This document shows positions 27,639-37,850 of a stretch of DNA of 64,000 nucleotides, in pieces. The notes below the pieces were generated by a model. It was not told the DNA's origin, did not search any database, and saw only the letters and a program-made list of their open reading frames with translations. Every line of letters begins with the position of its first letter. The stretch's first letter is position 1. The DNA is taken from contig NZ_AP022608.1 in the NCBI RefSeq assembly GCF_010728925.1, positions 1,488,001 to 1,552,000 on the forward strand. Direction: 5' to 3'. The DNA comes from Mycolicibacterium gadium (GTDB lineage: Bacteria > Actinomycetota > Actinomycetes > Mycobacteriales > Mycobacteriaceae). The position numbers and the translations under genes are program-made.

Positions 27639-28514
27639 CTAATGCCGCGTCGCACGCTGCCCCGCGTCGGCCGCTTCGCCACGGGCGAGCGCACCGGTCG
27701 CGACGACCATCACCGCGAAGGCGGCGATCAGGGTGAACCAGCCCGCATCTCCCGGGCGCAGCGACTCGCCGAGGATCACCACGCCAAGGGCCGACGCCAC
27801 CACCGGCTCGGTGACGGTCATGGTCGGCAGCGACGCGGTGAGCGAGCCCGCTCGGAAGGAAAACTGCTGCCACGCGGTACCCGCGACCGCGACAATGGCC
27901 CACGCATAGAGCTCCGGTGTGCTGAGCAGCGCGAGAAGCCCGTCATCGAGCCGATCAACCACGCCCTTTGTCAGTACCGCGAACACGCCCCACAACGCGC
28001 CGGACACCACCGCCAACAGCACGGCACTGATCGGACCCTCGAGCATGCTGCCGGCGATCACGCACAGCACCAGCACCGGCCCGAGCACGGCGACCACCGC
28101 TCCCCAGGTTTCGAACGAGGCGCGGGAATGGCCCGCGGTCGGGTTGCCGACGGTGACGATGACCGCGACCGAGGCGGCCAGCAGCGCCGCCCACGTCCAC
28201 TCCCACCTCGTCACCCGGCGGTGTGACAGCCGCGCGTTGATCGGCAGGGCGAACAGCAGCGAGGTCACCAGCACCGCCTGCACCAGCAGCACGGAACCGA
28301 GGCCCAGCGCCGCGGCCTGCAACGTGAAGCCGACCGCCGCGACCAGGCTGCCCAGCCACCACCGGCGATCGCGCAACAACTGCAGAAACAGTGCCGCGTG
28401 ACTGACCTGCTCGTCGGTCACCTCGTGCGCCTGACGTTGGTGCATGACGTCGCCGATCGCGATGAACAGTGCAGCGCCGAGGGCCAGCAGGGCGGCGAAG
28501 TCCGCCTTGACCAT
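27639..28514 (-). CDS. DMT/EamA-family multidrug or metabolite transporter (Rv2729c-like)
   Basis: A 291-residue integral membrane protein with about nine or ten helices arranged as two EamA-like repeats. The second-repeat motif TVTEPVVASALGVVILGESL is the best family marker. ATG 28514 has AAGGAG upstream. Substrate unknown. It ends ten bases upstream of the Rv2728c-like start, so it could be part of the same transcript. Confidence 0.8.
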   Translation of the reverse strand: MVKADFAALLALGAALFIAIGDVMHQRQAHEVTDEQVSHAALFLQLLRDRRWWLGSLVAAVGFTLQAAALGLGSVLLVQAVLVTSLLFALPINARLSHRRVTRWEWTWAALLAASVAVIVTVGNPTAGHSRASFETWGAVVAVLGPVLVLCVIAGSMLEGPISAVLLAVVSGALWGVFAVLTKGVVDRLDDGLLALLSTPELYAWAIVAVAGTAWQQFSFRAGSLTASLPTMTVTEPVVASALGVVILGESLRPGDAGWFTLIAAFAVMVVATGALARGEAADAGQRATRH

Positions 28515-28681
28515 CGGGCTCCTTTCGTCGTCGTCGTTCAGAGCGTAGGCAGATGCATCGTGAAAGCCGTGCGCAAACGGCGGGGCGACCTGTTTGAATA
28601 GCGTGCGGAAGAGACAGCTATTGGGCGCCGCGTCGCGCGGCAGGTGCGCGGAACACCGCGCGGAGGGTACGAGAAACGAAC

Positions 28682-30004
28682 ATGACGATCAGCGAGCCGG
28701 GAGGCCAGGCCTCCTCCCCCAAACCCGCCCCGAGGCCGGGGCCGCCGCGCCCCACTCCGCGCCCCGGCAAGCCGGCACCGACGATCGCTGTGCCCGCCAC
28801 CAGCGACCCGCACCGGTTCGGCAGGGTCGACCCCGACGGCACCGTATGGCTGATCACCGGTTCGGGTGAACGCATCATCGGGTCGTGGCAGGCCGGCGAC
28901 ACCGAAGCGGCATTCGCACATTTCGGCAGGCGCTTCGACGATCTGCACACCGAAGTCGCTCTCATGGAGCGCAGGCTCGAGTCTGGTACCGGCGACGCCC
29001 GCAAGATCAAGGCGGCAGCGGCCGCGCTGGCCGAGACGCTGGCCGACGCCCACGTGCTGGGCGATGTCGACGCCGTGGCCGCGAGGCTGGCCGCCATCAT
29101 CGAACATGCCGACGAAACCGCACAGGCCGACAAGGCCAAGCGCGAAGAGCATCGTGCCGCCCAGATCGCACGCAAGGAAGCGTTGGCGGCGGAGGCCGAG
29201 GAGCTGGCGGCCAACTCCACCCAATGGAAGGTCGCCGGCGACCGCTTGCGCGACATTCTCGATGAGTGGCGCACGATCACCGGCCTGGACCGCAAATCCG
29301 ACGACGCGCTGTGGAAGCGTTATTCCACGGCGCGTGAGGCGTTCAACCGCAGGCGCGGCTCGCATTTCGCCGATCTCGACCGCGAACGTGCCGGCGCCCG
29401 ACAGGCCAAGGAAGCGCTCTGCGAACGCGCCGAGGCGTTGGCCGACTCCACGGATTGGGGTCCGACGGCTGCGGCGTTCCGCGACCTGCTGACCGAGTGG
29501 AAAGCCGCAGGGCGGGCGGCCAAGGACGTCGACGACGCGTTGTGGCAACGGCTCAAAGCGGCCCAAGACAAGTTCTTCTCGGCGCGTAACGCCGCCAACG
29601 CCGAGCGCGACACCGAGTTCCGCGCCAACGCCGAGGCGAAGGAGAAGCTGCTCGCCGAAGCCGAGAAGATCGACACCAGCGACCTCGAGGCGGCCAGGGC
29701 TGCGCTGCGGACGATCGGCGACAAGTGGGACGCCATCGGCAAGGTGCCGCGCGAGCGGGGCGCCGACCTGGAACGCCGACTGCGCGCGATCGAGAAGAAG
29801 GTGCGCGACGCTCCTACCGGCGGTGTGGATCCCGAAGCGAAGGCGCGCGCCGATCAATTCCGTGCTCGCGCAGAACAGTACGAGCGTCAGGCCGAGAAGG
29901 CTGCGGCTGCCGGGCGGGAGAAGGATGCCGCCGAGGCGCGGGCCAACGCCGAGCAGTGGCGACAGTGGGCCGACGCCGCGGCCGAAGCCCTGGGCAAGCG
30001 CTAA
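28682..30004 (+). CDS. DUF349-family coiled-coil protein (Rv2731-like)
   Basis: A 440-residue protein. After a Pro-rich N-terminus (residues 1-40) it has a short beta region ([20 protein letters not shown]) and then three DUF349 helical repeats (for example [20 protein letters not shown] and [20 protein letters not shown]), ending in a charged coiled coil. DUF349 proteins are cytoplasmic; their function is unknown. Its TAA overlaps the convergent stop by four bases (CTAA). Confidence 0.85.
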   Translation: MTISEPGGQASSPKPAPRPGPPRPTPRPGKPAPTIAVPATSDPHRFGRVDPDGTVWLITGSGERIIGSWQAGDTEAAFAHFGRRFDDLHTEVALMERRLESGTGDARKIKAAAAALAETLADAHVLGDVDAVAARLAAIIEHADETAQADKAKREEHRAAQIARKEALAAEAEELAANSTQWKVAGDRLRDILDEWRTITGLDRKSDDALWKRYSTAREAFNRRRGSHFADLDRERAGARQAKEALCERAEALADSTDWGPTAAAFRDLLTEWKAAGRAAKDVDDALWQRLKAAQDKFFSARNAANAERDTEFRANAEAKEKLLAEAEKIDTSDLEAARAALRTIGDKWDAIGKVPRERGADLERRLRAIEKKVRDAPTGGVDPEAKARADQFRARAEQYERQAEKAAAAGREKDAAEARANAEQWRQWADAAAEALGKR

Positions 30005-30765
30005 CGCACTGCGGCCCGCACCACCGCCTGTTGCGGCATCACCCGCCGAAACAGAATTGGTTGTGCTGCAACACCGTTCGACTCGAAGGTGGCCAGTACG
30101 AAACGTCGAAACGACGGCCGCAGGATCAGGTGCGGAAGAAATGTCCGGAAGTTCGGCCAGCTCGCGTGATTGATGATGCCGTAATCGTCGCGTTCGCCGG
30201 GTAGCGGCTCGAAGACGGTCGAGTCGGGCAACGCGGTCTTGGCGACGAACCATCCCGCCGTGTCCTCCCATACGCGGAGGAGCCGGCGCGGATCGTCGGC
30301 GTAGAAGAAGTTGAACAGGAACACCGACGACTGGTCATGGTCGACATCGGCGATTCGCCGGACGTTGCAAGCGGCGAGTTCATAAATCCTGGCCGCCTCC
30401 GATTCCAGCCGGTCCTTCAACCGACGGTAAGAGTCACCACCTTTAAGTGTCACCGCGGTTTCAGGGTCGACGGTCTCGATGAGCACCAGCACGTCGAATC
30501 GCGCAGGCGTGATCGCACGCGCACGAAGAAGGTCATGGCCCATCCCGGGCGCGACCAATCGCGCGTCGAAGAGGAGCGCCTGCGTCACGCCGTGCACCTG
30601 CTCCACCTGGGCGATGTCCTCGGACAGCGCGGACAGCAGCGCGGCCTTGCGTCGGCTGCTCGGCAAGAACGGCAGCCGACTGTCCACGGTCGCCGCCAAT
30701 ATCACGTATCCGTGATCGGTCGGTGGCACCAGCCGGGCCGGCATTGTTTCCGTGCGAACAGGCAT
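30001..30765 (-). CDS. Conserved protein of unknown function, divergent from TetR regulator
   Basis: A 254-residue protein. ATG 30765 is chosen because AAGGGA lies six bases before it; an ATG at 30780 is also possible. There is no signal peptide and no membrane helix. It reads as two alpha+beta halves, the first around [20 protein letters not shown] and the second around [20 protein letters not shown], perhaps ferredoxin-like dimeric barrels of the monooxygenase/EthD type, but I do not recognise the family. It is divergently transcribed from a TetR gene, with one 17-base palindromic operator on each side of the shared promoter, so it is very likely that regulator's target. Confidence 0.7.
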   Translation of the reverse strand: MPVRTETMPARLVPPTDHGYVILAATVDSRLPFLPSSRRKAALLSALSEDIAQVEQVHGVTQALLFDARLVAPGMGHDLLRARAITPARFDVLVLIETVDPETAVTLKGGDSYRRLKDRLESEAARIYELAACNVRRIADVDHDQSSVFLFNFFYADDPRRLLRVWEDTAGWFVAKTALPDSTVFEPLPGERDDYGIINHASWPNFRTFLPHLILRPSFRRFVLATFESNGVAAQPILFRRVMPQQAVVRAAVR

Positions 30766-30785
30766 TTCGAGTCCCTTCATCAGTT

Positions 30786-30802
30786 ATTCAACGCTGATGA
30801 AT
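30786..30802. promoter_or_regulatory. TetR operator copy 1 (palindrome)
   Basis: ATTCAACGCTGATGAAT is an imperfect palindrome (ATTCA...TGAAT). It lies 21 bases before the start of the 30001-30765 gene and is repeated almost exactly 42 bases to the right. Confidence 0.75.
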
Positions 30803-30823
30803 TGAGGCTAGATCAGCCAGGGC

Positions 30824-30829
30824 TATAAT
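30824..30829 (+). promoter_or_regulatory. -10 element of the TetR gene (leaderless)
   Basis: A perfect TATAAT, six bases before GTG 30836 (nine before ATG 30839), the geometry of a leaderless mRNA. Operator copy 2 overlaps its last two bases and the start codons. Confidence 0.7.
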
Positions 30830-30844
30830 TCAACCGTGATGAAT
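30828..30844. promoter_or_regulatory. TetR operator copy 2 (palindrome)
   Basis: ATTCAACCGTGATGAAT differs from copy 1 only in the two central bases (CG versus GC). It covers the end of the -10 box and the TetR start codon, so bound repressor would block its own transcription. Confidence 0.75.
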
Positions 30845-31465
30845 AAAGGGCCTGTGCGTCGCGGCCCCGGGCGTCGCGCAGGCGGCGCCGACACCAGAGC
30901 GCAGATCCTCGACGCCGCCCGGGCGCGCTTCGTCGAGATCGGCTACCGCGCGGCGACGATGCGCATGATCGCCGCCGACGCGGGCGTGGACCCCGCCCTG
31001 ATCAGTTACTTCTTCGGGTCCAAGCAAGAACTCTTCGGTGCGGCGTTCGCACTTCGGGCCAACCCGGTGACTGTCATCGAAGCGCAGATCGCCGGTCCGG
31101 TCACCGATCTGGCGCGTCGGCTGCTGACCGCTCTGGTGCGGACGTGGGACGACCCCGAGAACCGCGCGACTCTGGTGGCCATCGCGCACGCCGGCGGCGG
31201 TGGGGAAAGCCCGGCACTCACAAGGGGTTTCGTCGAAGCGGCACTGGATGCGCCGGTCGTGGCGCGGTTGACCGAGGAAGGCATGGCCACCGCCCAGGCA
31301 CAACGCTGTTCTGCCGTCCTCATCACGCAATTGGTCGGCGTGATCTATGCGCGCTACGTGCTGGAGGTGGCGTCAGTCGCCGCCCTGTCGACAGAGGAGT
31401 TCATCGACGCATACTCGCCCGCGGTGTCCGCCGCGCTGGACGGCCACCTGCCGGCACGCGACTGA
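30836..31465 (+). CDS. TetR-family transcriptional regulator
   Basis: A 209-residue TetR repressor. The N-terminal helix-turn-helix is clear (TRAQILDAARARFVEIGYRA, MIAADAGVDPALISYFFGSK), followed by an all-helical ligand domain with a C-terminal TetR_C-type segment. Translation starts at GTG 30836 or ATG 30839. The two identical-type operators in the 70-base divergent region, one overlapping this start codon, point to autorepression plus control of the unknown gene at 30001-30765. Inducer unknown. Confidence 0.9.
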   Translation: MMNKGPVRRGPGRRAGGADTRAQILDAARARFVEIGYRAATMRMIAADAGVDPALISYFFGSKQELFGAAFALRANPVTVIEAQIAGPVTDLARRLLTALVRTWDDPENRATLVAIAHAGGGGESPALTRGFVEAALDAPVVARLTEEGMATAQAQRCSAVLITQLVGVIYARYVLEVASVAALSTEEFIDAYSPAVSAALDGHLPARD

Positions 31466-31500
31466 CGCTCGTCCAGGCCAGAGATGCGCCGCTCGGCGGG

Positions 31501-32079
31501 TCAGTCCTTGGAATCGTCGTCGAGGCCGTCGAGCAGACCTTTGCGCTGCTGTTCGGCGACATAGCGGCGGCGCTCCTCCTCGGCGGCGAGGTGAACGGCC
31601 GTGCGCACCCACACCGCGCGCGCCCAGTGGTACGTCACCACGATGACCGCCAGCCAGGCGACGATCAGCCCGATACCGGGACCGGGATAGCTGCTGGGCG
31701 CAGTCTGGCGGGACCACACCGCCAACAGGCCGACCAGCGACGCCACCGTCGATCCTGCCAGGGCGATCCACGCCAGCGCCCATCGGCGCGTCAGCAGCGC
31801 CAGCATGGAGAACCCGACGCCGAACACCAAGGCCAGCCACGTGAACACCCGCGACGGCAGGGTGATGCCTTCGCGGACCGCCACATCGCTGCTGATGAGC
31901 ACATCAAGTCCCTTGGCGCCGCCGGTGTGCGGCAGGACGAACGACAGCAGCAGCACGAACACGCCGATGGCGATGACCAACGCCCTTGCGCCGGGATCGA
32001 TTTCACGCGCCACCCGGCGCTCGGCCGCCTCGATGTCGCCCTTGAAACTGTCGAACTCGCCGTTGTCTGGCTTGCTCAC
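31501..32079 (-). CDS. Conserved membrane protein (Rv2732c-like)
   Basis: A 192-residue protein starting at GTG 32079, overlapping the miaB stop (GTGA). Four hydrophobic helices run through about residues 30-150, the first being [20 protein letters not shown]. The C-terminus is charged and helical ([20 protein letters not shown]). The order after miaB matches Rv2732c. Function unknown, though coupling to miaB is conserved. Confidence 0.8.
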   Translation of the reverse strand: MSKPDNGEFDSFKGDIEAAERRVAREIDPGARALVIAIGVFVLLLSFVLPHTGGAKGLDVLISSDVAVREGITLPSRVFTWLALVFGVGFSMLALLTRRWALAWIALAGSTVASLVGLLAVWSRQTAPSSYPGPGIGLIVAWLAVIVVTYHWARAVWVRTAVHLAAEEERRRYVAEQQRKGLLDGLDDDSKD

Positions 32080-33668
32080 CGGCTGCACCCGGTCGACATC
32101 TGCGGCTCGGTCGGGGCTCCGATACCGGGCATTCCGAGGCCGACGCCGGTGCGCGGACTTCCCCACGCAGGCGGGGGGCCCACACCGGCGGCGTGCGCGT
32201 CACCCGCCCTGGTGCGCCGATGGGCGGCGATGACGGAGTCGGCGATGAGGTGATGCGGCGCCGCGCCGGTGATCGTCGTCGTGACGACGTCTCCGGGCCG
32301 AATCGGCAGACCGTCCGGGTGGAAGTGCACCAGCCGACCGTCGCGGGCCCGCCCTGACATTCGCGCGGTGGCGGCGTCCTTGCGTCCCTCTCCCGTGGCG
32401 ACCAGCAGCTCGACGGTGCTCCCGATCAATGCGGTGTTCTCCTCGAGTGAGATCCGCTCCTGCAGTTCGATCAATCGCTGATACCGCTCGGCCACAACAT
32501 GTTTGGGTACCTGTTCGTCGAGTTCGGCCGCCGGTGTGCCGGGCCGCTTGGAGTATTGGAAGGTGAACGCGCTGGCGAACCGTGCCCGCTCGACGACGTC
32601 GAGCGTGGCCTGAAAGTCCTCCTCGGTCTCGCCGGGGAAGCCGACGATGAGGTCGGTGGTGATCGCGGCGTGCGGGATGGCGGCGCGCACCCGGTCGATG
32701 ATGCCGAGGTAGCGCTCGGCGCGATACGAGCGGCGCATCGCCTTCAGTATTCGGTCGGAACCCGACTGCAGCGGCATGTGCAGTGTGGGGCAGACATTCG
32801 GCGTCTCGGCCATCGCCTCGATGACGTCGTCGGTGAACTCAGCGGGGTGCGGCGACGTGAACCGCACCCGTTCCAGTCCGTCGATACGCCCGCAGGCGCG
32901 CAGCAGTTTGGCGAAGGCTCCCCTGTCGCGCGGCTGATCAGGGTCGGCGAAGGAGACGCCGTAGGCGTTGACGTTCTGGCCGAGCAGGGTGATCTCCAGG
33001 ACTCCCTGGTCGACGAGTGAGGTCACCTCGGCGAGCACGTCGCCGGGCCTGCGGTCGACCTCCTTGCCGCGCAACGCGGGGACGATGCAGAACGTGCACG
33101 TGTTGTTGCAGCCAACGGACACCGACACCCATGCGGCATAGGCGGACTCGCGGGCTGCGGGCAACGCGGACGGGAACTCCTGCAGCGCCTCGACGATTTC
33201 GACCTGGGCCACCCTGTTGTGCCGCGCGCGGTCCAGCAAGGCGGGCAGCGATCCGATGTTGTGGGTGCCGAACACGACGTCGACCCACGGCGCCCGCTTG
33301 AGCACCGCGTCGCGGTCCTTCTGAGCCAGGCAGCCGCCCACGGCGATCTGCATATCGGGGTCGGCGTTCTTGCGCGGCGCGAGGTGGCTCAGGTTGCCGT
33401 ACAACTTGTTGTCGGCGTTCTCTCGCACAGCACAGGTGTTGAACACGACGATGTCGGCGTCCGAACCGTCGGCCGCCTTGCGATACCCGGCCGCCTCCAG
33501 CAACCCCGCCAGCCGCTCGGAGTCGTGGACGTTCATCTGGCAGCCGTAGGTGCGGACCTGATACGTGCGCGCCGACGAGCCTTCACGCGTAGCGGTGAGC
33601 GCGGCCGTCTGGCGAACGGCACTGTCGGCCATCGCCTGTTGCGTCACCGTCGAAGTCACGCGCCCCAT
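32076..33668 (-). CDS. miaB: tRNA-2-methylthio-N6-dimethylallyladenosine synthase MiaB
   Basis: A 530-residue radical SAM methylthiotransferase, adding the 2-methylthio group to i6A37 made by MiaA. The UPF0004 domain has [16 protein letters not shown] and VGGCLAQ (auxiliary 4Fe-4S ligands); the radical SAM motif is [11 protein letters not shown]; the TRAM domain is near [10 protein letters not shown]. The start could also be ATG 33632, since neither has a good ribosome binding site. The C-terminal 40 residues are a low-complexity extension also present in M. tuberculosis. Confidence 0.95.
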   Translation of the reverse strand: MGRVTSTVTQQAMADSAVRQTAALTATREGSSARTYQVRTYGCQMNVHDSERLAGLLEAAGYRKAADGSDADIVVFNTCAVRENADNKLYGNLSHLAPRKNADPDMQIAVGGCLAQKDRDAVLKRAPWVDVVFGTHNIGSLPALLDRARHNRVAQVEIVEALQEFPSALPAARESAYAAWVSVSVGCNNTCTFCIVPALRGKEVDRRPGDVLAEVTSLVDQGVLEITLLGQNVNAYGVSFADPDQPRDRGAFAKLLRACGRIDGLERVRFTSPHPAEFTDDVIEAMAETPNVCPTLHMPLQSGSDRILKAMRRSYRAERYLGIIDRVRAAIPHAAITTDLIVGFPGETEEDFQATLDVVERARFASAFTFQYSKRPGTPAAELDEQVPKHVVAERYQRLIELQERISLEENTALIGSTVELLVATGEGRKDAATARMSGRARDGRLVHFHPDGLPIRPGDVVTTTITGAAPHHLIADSVIAAHRRTRAGDAHAAGVGPPPAWGSPRTGVGLGMPGIGAPTEPQMSTGCSR

Positions 33669-33751
33669 GGTACGGACTGGTCAGCATGGCGATCTGAGCG
33701 GATTGACGAGTTCTGAGCACGCCCGGCCTTACCTGGGTAAGGTCTGCACCC

Positions 33752-34537
33752 ATGGAAGCCAGCGGGCCGGAGGTGAAAGAGGTCGATCCGGGTCCGAGCA
33801 GCGTGCCGATGGTCTCGATGGCGGCCGTCAACAAGCACTTCGGCAGCCTCCATGTGCTCAAGGACATCAACCTCACGGTGGAGCGCGGACAGGTGATCGT
33901 CGTGCTGGGACCGTCGGGCTCTGGAAAGTCGACATTGTGTCGCACGATCAACCGGCTCGAGACCATCGACTCCGGAACCATCGCGATCGACGGCGAAGTG
34001 CTGCCCGCCGAGGGCAAGAAGCTGGCGCAGCTGCGTTCCGACGTGGGCATGGTATTCCAGTCCTTCAACCTGTTCGCGCACAAGACAATCCTCGAGAACG
34101 TCACGTTGGCGCCGATGAAGGTGCGCGGGGCGTCCAAGGCGAAGGCCCGCGAGGCCGCCATGGCGCTGCTGGAGCGCGTCGGAGTGGCCAATCAGGCGGA
34201 CAAGTACCCGGCGCAGCTGTCGGGCGGTCAACAGCAGCGGGTCGCGATCGCGCGGTCGCTCGCGATGAACCCGAAGGTCATGCTGTTCGACGAGCCGACC
34301 AGCGCGCTGGATCCCGAAATGATCAACGAAGTCCTCAACGTCATGACCACCCTGGCCAAAGAAGGGATGACGATGATCGTCGTGACCCACGAGATGGGTT
34401 TCGCACGAGGCGCGGCCAACCGCGTCGTGTTCATGGCCGACGGGGCGATCGTCGAAGGGGCCGAGCCGATCGAGTTCTTCACCAACCCGAAGTCCGACCG
34501 CGCCAAAGACTTTCTCGGCAAGATCCTCAAGCACTGA
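33752..34537 (+). CDS. Glutamate-type amino acid ABC transporter ATP-binding protein
   Basis: A 261-residue ABC ATPase of the polar amino acid (GlnQ/GluA) type. Walker A is GPSGSGKST, the signature [14 protein letters not shown], Walker [13 protein letters not shown]. It is first in a four-gene unit (ATPase, binding protein, two permeases) arranged like the gluABCD operon of Corynebacterium. The first 20 residues vary and the start may be the ATG at codon 20. The unit sits between miaB and recX, where M. tuberculosis has no such transporter. Confidence 0.92.
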   Translation: MEASGPEVKEVDPGPSSVPMVSMAAVNKHFGSLHVLKDINLTVERGQVIVVLGPSGSGKSTLCRTINRLETIDSGTIAIDGEVLPAEGKKLAQLRSDVGMVFQSFNLFAHKTILENVTLAPMKVRGASKAKAREAAMALLERVGVANQADKYPAQLSGGQQQRVAIARSLAMNPKVMLFDEPTSALDPEMINEVLNVMTTLAKEGMTMIVVTHEMGFARGAANRVVFMADGAIVEGAEPIEFFTNPKSDRAKDFLGKILKH

Positions 34538-34554
34538 CTCGAAAGGAACGACGA

Positions 34555-35391
34555 ATGCCAGCCATTTCGAAGCGAATCCTGGGGGCGATCGCGCTCGCTG
34601 TCACCATCCCCCTCTCTCTGAGCGCCTGCGGCGGTGGCGATTCCGGCGGCAGCGCCGCATCGGGCGACAAGGAGAAGATCGCCATCGGGATCAAGTTCGA
34701 TCAGCCGGGTCTTGGTCTGAAGAACCCGGACGGCACCTACAGCGGATTCGACGTCGACGTAGCGACGTTCGTCGCCGAGCAGCTGGGTTACACGCCCGAC
34801 CAGATCGAGTGGAAGGAAGCGGTCTCAGCCCAGCGCGAGAACCTCATCGACAACAACCAGGTCGACTACATCGTCGCCACCTACTCGATCACCGACGAGC
34901 GTAAAAAGCGAGTCGACTTCGCGGGTCCCTACCTCGTCACCGGGCAGAGCCTGCTGGTGCAGGCGAACAACACCGACATCACCGGCAAGGATTCGCTCGC
35001 CGGCAAGATCCTCTGCTCCGTGAAGGGCTCGACCCCGGCGCAGAAGATCAAGGATGAGTTCCCCACGGTGCAGCTGCAGGAATATCCGAACTACTCGGCG
35101 TGTATCGAGGCGCTCAAGACGGGCAAGGTTGCGGCAGTGACCACCGACGAGGTCATCCTCGCCGGTTACGCCGCGCAGTCCCCCGGCGCGTTCAAGCTGG
35201 TCGGCGGCACGTTCTCCGAGGAGAACTACGGCATCGGCCTCAAGAAGGGCGACACCGAACTGCTCAACAAGATCAACGACGCGCTGAAGAAGATGGAGGC
35301 CGACGGAGCCTGGGCGGCGGCCTTCGAAAAGAACCTCGGCCCAGCCGGTGTCAAGACGCCGGCGCCGCCGGCCATCGCCGCCACCAACTGA
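34555..35391 (+). CDS. Amino acid ABC transporter substrate-binding lipoprotein (GluB-like)
   Basis: A 278-residue solute-binding protein preceded by GAAAGGA. The lipobox LSLSAC sets the lipid-modified Cys at residue 25. The mature domain shows the family-3 pattern: GFDVDVATFVAEQLGYTP and then DYIVATYSITDERKKRVDFA, which carries the conserved amino-acid-binding Arg. It delivers substrate (probably glutamate, aspartate or related) to the two permeases that follow. Substrate is inferred from operon structure. Confidence 0.9.
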   Translation: MPAISKRILGAIALAVTIPLSLSACGGGDSGGSAASGDKEKIAIGIKFDQPGLGLKNPDGTYSGFDVDVATFVAEQLGYTPDQIEWKEAVSAQRENLIDNNQVDYIVATYSITDERKKRVDFAGPYLVTGQSLLVQANNTDITGKDSLAGKILCSVKGSTPAQKIKDEFPTVQLQEYPNYSACIEALKTGKVAAVTTDEVILAGYAAQSPGAFKLVGGTFSEENYGIGLKKGDTELLNKINDALKKMEADGAWAAAFEKNLGPAGVKTPAPPAIAATN

Positions 35392-35416
35392 CCGGCGGTC
35401 TGCCAGCGGAGCGAGT

Positions 35417-36091
35417 ATGGAGGTCTTCAGAGCCGACGCGTTCTTGAACGCGTTCTGGGTCACCATCCAGTTGACGTTGTTCTCGGCGCTGTGGGCGCTG
35501 GTCATCGGCACGGCACTGGCGGCGATGCGGTTGTCGCCGGTGCCGGTGTTGCGCTGGCTCGGCACCTCTTACGTCAACATCGTGCGCAACACCCCGTTGA
35601 CGCTCATCATCCTGTTCACCTCGCTGGGGCTCTACACATCGCTCGGTATCGACTTCGCCAATCGAAACTCGCCGACCTTCCTGGTGGACAACAACTTCCG
35701 GCTGGCGGTCCTGGGCTTGTCCGTCTACACGGCGTCGTTCGTCTGCGAGACACTGCGCTCCGGGGTCAACACGATTCCGCTGGGACAGGCCGAGGCCGCC
35801 CGGTCGCTGGGACTCACGTTCAGCCAGAACCTGAGATTCATCCTGCTGCCCCAAGCCTTCCGCGCGACGATCATCCCCATGGGGTCGGTGCTCATCGCGC
35901 TGACCAAGAACACGACCATCGCCTCGGTGATCGGCGTGGCCGAAGCGTCGCTGCTGATGTCGGAGTGGGTGGAGAAATCGTCGGCGCTCCTGCTGGTGGG
36001 CAGCCTGTTCGCCGCCGGATTCGTCGCGCTGACACTGCCATTGGGCTTGCTGTTCGGGTGGATGGGCAAGCGACTGGCGGTGGCCAGATGA
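35417..36091 (+). CDS. Amino acid ABC transporter permease (GluC-like)
   Basis: A 224-residue His/Glu/Gln-type permease. ATG 35417 has GGAGCGAG upstream. Five membrane helices; the EAA loop that contacts the ATPase reads GQAEAARSLGLTFSQNLRFI. The gene stops within the start of the second permease (ATGA overlap), ensuring equal amounts of both. Confidence 0.9.
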   Translation: MEVFRADAFLNAFWVTIQLTLFSALWALVIGTALAAMRLSPVPVLRWLGTSYVNIVRNTPLTLIILFTSLGLYTSLGIDFANRNSPTFLVDNNFRLAVLGLSVYTASFVCETLRSGVNTIPLGQAEAARSLGLTFSQNLRFILLPQAFRATIIPMGSVLIALTKNTTIASVIGVAEASLLMSEWVEKSSALLLVGSLFAAGFVALTLPLGLLFGWMGKRLAVAR

Positions 36092-36990
36092 GTGGATCAT
36101 CCGTCCTCTTCGACGCGCCGGGCCCGCGCGCCAAGGTCCGCAACTGGATAGCCACCGGGGTCACCGTGCTGGTCGTCCTTCTCGTGCTCCTCCTTGTCGG
36201 TCTCGAGCTCGGGCGCAAAGGCCAACTGGCGTGGGCGATGTGGGAGCCGTTCACCACGTCGGACGTCTGGGAGAACTACCTGCTCCCAGGCATCGAGGGC
36301 ACGCTCAAGGCCGCCGGGTTATCGATCGTACTGGCGGGAATCCTCGGCGTCGCGTTAGGGGTCGGACGTCTGTCCCCGCACAAGTGGATCAGTTCGCCAT
36401 GCGCGGTGTTCGTCGAGTTCTTCCGCGCCGTGCCAGTTCTGATCATGATGATCTTCGCGTACTTCTTCTATTCGAGGTACGACGTCTTCCTCTCCGAGTA
36501 CTTGACCCTGGCCGGAGTCGTCACCGGCTTGACGTTGTACAACGGCGCCGTAATCGCCGAGATCGTCCGAGCAGGAGTGAACGCGCTGCCCCGTGGACAG
36601 TCGGAGGCCGCGTGGTCGCTCGGTATGCGGTGGGGCCAGACCATGCGGTCCATACTGTTGCCGCAAGCGATTACGTCCATGCTGCCGGTGCTCATCTCGC
36701 AGTTGGTCGTCGTCCTGAAGGACACCGCGTTGGGTGTGGCGATCACGTACCCCGAACTCGTGTCGCGGGGCACGAACGTCGGCGCGGCGTTCACCAACCT
36801 CTTGCCGGCCCTCGTCGTCGTCGCGGTCCTGATGATCATTGTCAACTTTGCGTTGTCGTCGCTGGCTGTGTGGCTGGAGGCACGACTGCGTCGGTCCCGC
36901 CGCGGCACGACACCACTGGACCCGGAGACGATCGAGCAGGAGGGCGCGCCCGGCGCGACGGTGAAGGTGGCAGAACCCGGCGCCGGCTAG
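36088..36990 (+). CDS. Amino acid ABC transporter permease (GluD-like)
   Basis: A 300-residue permease starting at ATG 36088 over the preceding stop. It has a longer N-terminus with an extra helix (about residues 20-45) and the EAA loop GQSEAAWSLGMRWGQTMRSI. The C-terminal 30 residues are polar. It pairs with the GluC-like protein as a heterodimer. The TAG shares a CTAG overlap with the convergent oxidoreductase gene. Confidence 0.9.
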   Translation: MSGSSVLFDAPGPRAKVRNWIATGVTVLVVLLVLLLVGLELGRKGQLAWAMWEPFTTSDVWENYLLPGIEGTLKAAGLSIVLAGILGVALGVGRLSPHKWISSPCAVFVEFFRAVPVLIMMIFAYFFYSRYDVFLSEYLTLAGVVTGLTLYNGAVIAEIVRAGVNALPRGQSEAAWSLGMRWGQTMRSILLPQAITSMLPVLISQLVVVLKDTALGVAITYPELVSRGTNVGAAFTNLLPALVVVAVLMIIVNFALSSLAVWLEARLRRSRRGTTPLDPETIEQEGAPGATVKVAEPGAG

Positions 36991-37811
36991 ATCAGTTCCG
37001 CGCAACGCTCCAACTGCGCCGCGGAGGGTGGCTGATAGAACGACAGCACCGCATGGTCGCACCCGAGACTTTCCAGCTCCGGGAGCCGAGCCAGTTGCTC
37101 CTCTAGGTGACCGCTCTTGGCGGGCAGGACGAACAGTTGAATCGAGCGCCTGATCTCGGCCGGATCTCGGCCGACGTCCGCGCACGCCTCATCGAGCAGG
37201 GCGCTGGTATTGGCCCAGGCATCCACATCGCCGTGGCTTGGAACGTTCCACTCGTTCGCGTGACGGGCGATGACGCGCAGCATCTTCGGCTTCTCGCCGC
37301 CGACGACGATCGGCGGGTGCGGCTGCTGCAGCGGTTTCGGATTGGCCAGCGCGTCGGTCAGCTGATAGTGGCGGCCCTCGAAGGTGACCGAGTCCTCGGT
37401 CCACAGTCGTCGGACGATGGTCAGTGCCTCGTCGAGCATCTCCACACGCACGCCCGCACTTGGGAACTCGATCCCGTATCCGCGGTGTTCTTCTTCATGC
37501 CACCCCGCGCCGAGGCCGAAATCCATTCTGCCGCCGCTGATGTGGTCAACCGTGACCGCCATCTTCGCCAGCATGGCCGGATTGCGGTAGGTCACACCGG
37601 AGACCATGCAGCCGATGCGGGCCCGCGACACCACGCCGGCCATGGCGGCCAGCGACGTCCACCCCTCGTACGTGGGATCCGAGAGATCCGACAGCCCGTA
37701 GAAGTGGTCGTAGTTGGCGACCGAGTGGAAGCCCAACTCGTCGGCCCGCGACCAAAACTCCTGGAGCACGGGATAGTCGAACGTCGGAGCGATCTTCGCC
37801 GATAACAGCAT
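36987..37811 (-). CDS. LLM-class (luciferase-like, probably F420-dependent) oxidoreductase
   Basis: A 274-residue TIM-barrel oxidoreductase. ATG 37811 gives the typical start; the frame continuing to 37838 adds an unlikely Cys-rich leader. Family features are the N-terminal strand, RARIGCMVSGVTYRNPAMLA, the GGRMDFGLGAGWHEEEHRGY block after HIS, and PIVVGGEKPKMLR. This pattern is common to mycobacterial F420-dependent enzymes (TIGR03560-like); cofactor is inferred. Substrate unknown. Confidence 0.85.
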   Translation of the reverse strand: MLLSAKIAPTFDYPVLQEFWSRADELGFHSVANYDHFYGLSDLSDPTYEGWTSLAAMAGVVSRARIGCMVSGVTYRNPAMLAKMAVTVDHISGGRMDFGLGAGWHEEEHRGYGIEFPSAGVRVEMLDEALTIVRRLWTEDSVTFEGRHYQLTDALANPKPLQQPHPPIVVGGEKPKMLRVIARHANEWNVPSHGDVDAWANTSALLDEACADVGRDPAEIRRSIQLFVLPAKSGHLEEQLARLPELESLGCDHAVLSFYQPPSAAQLERCAELI

Positions 37812-37850
37812 GTGCGCAACGTACCCGGCGCAGCACACCGCCTTCGACGT

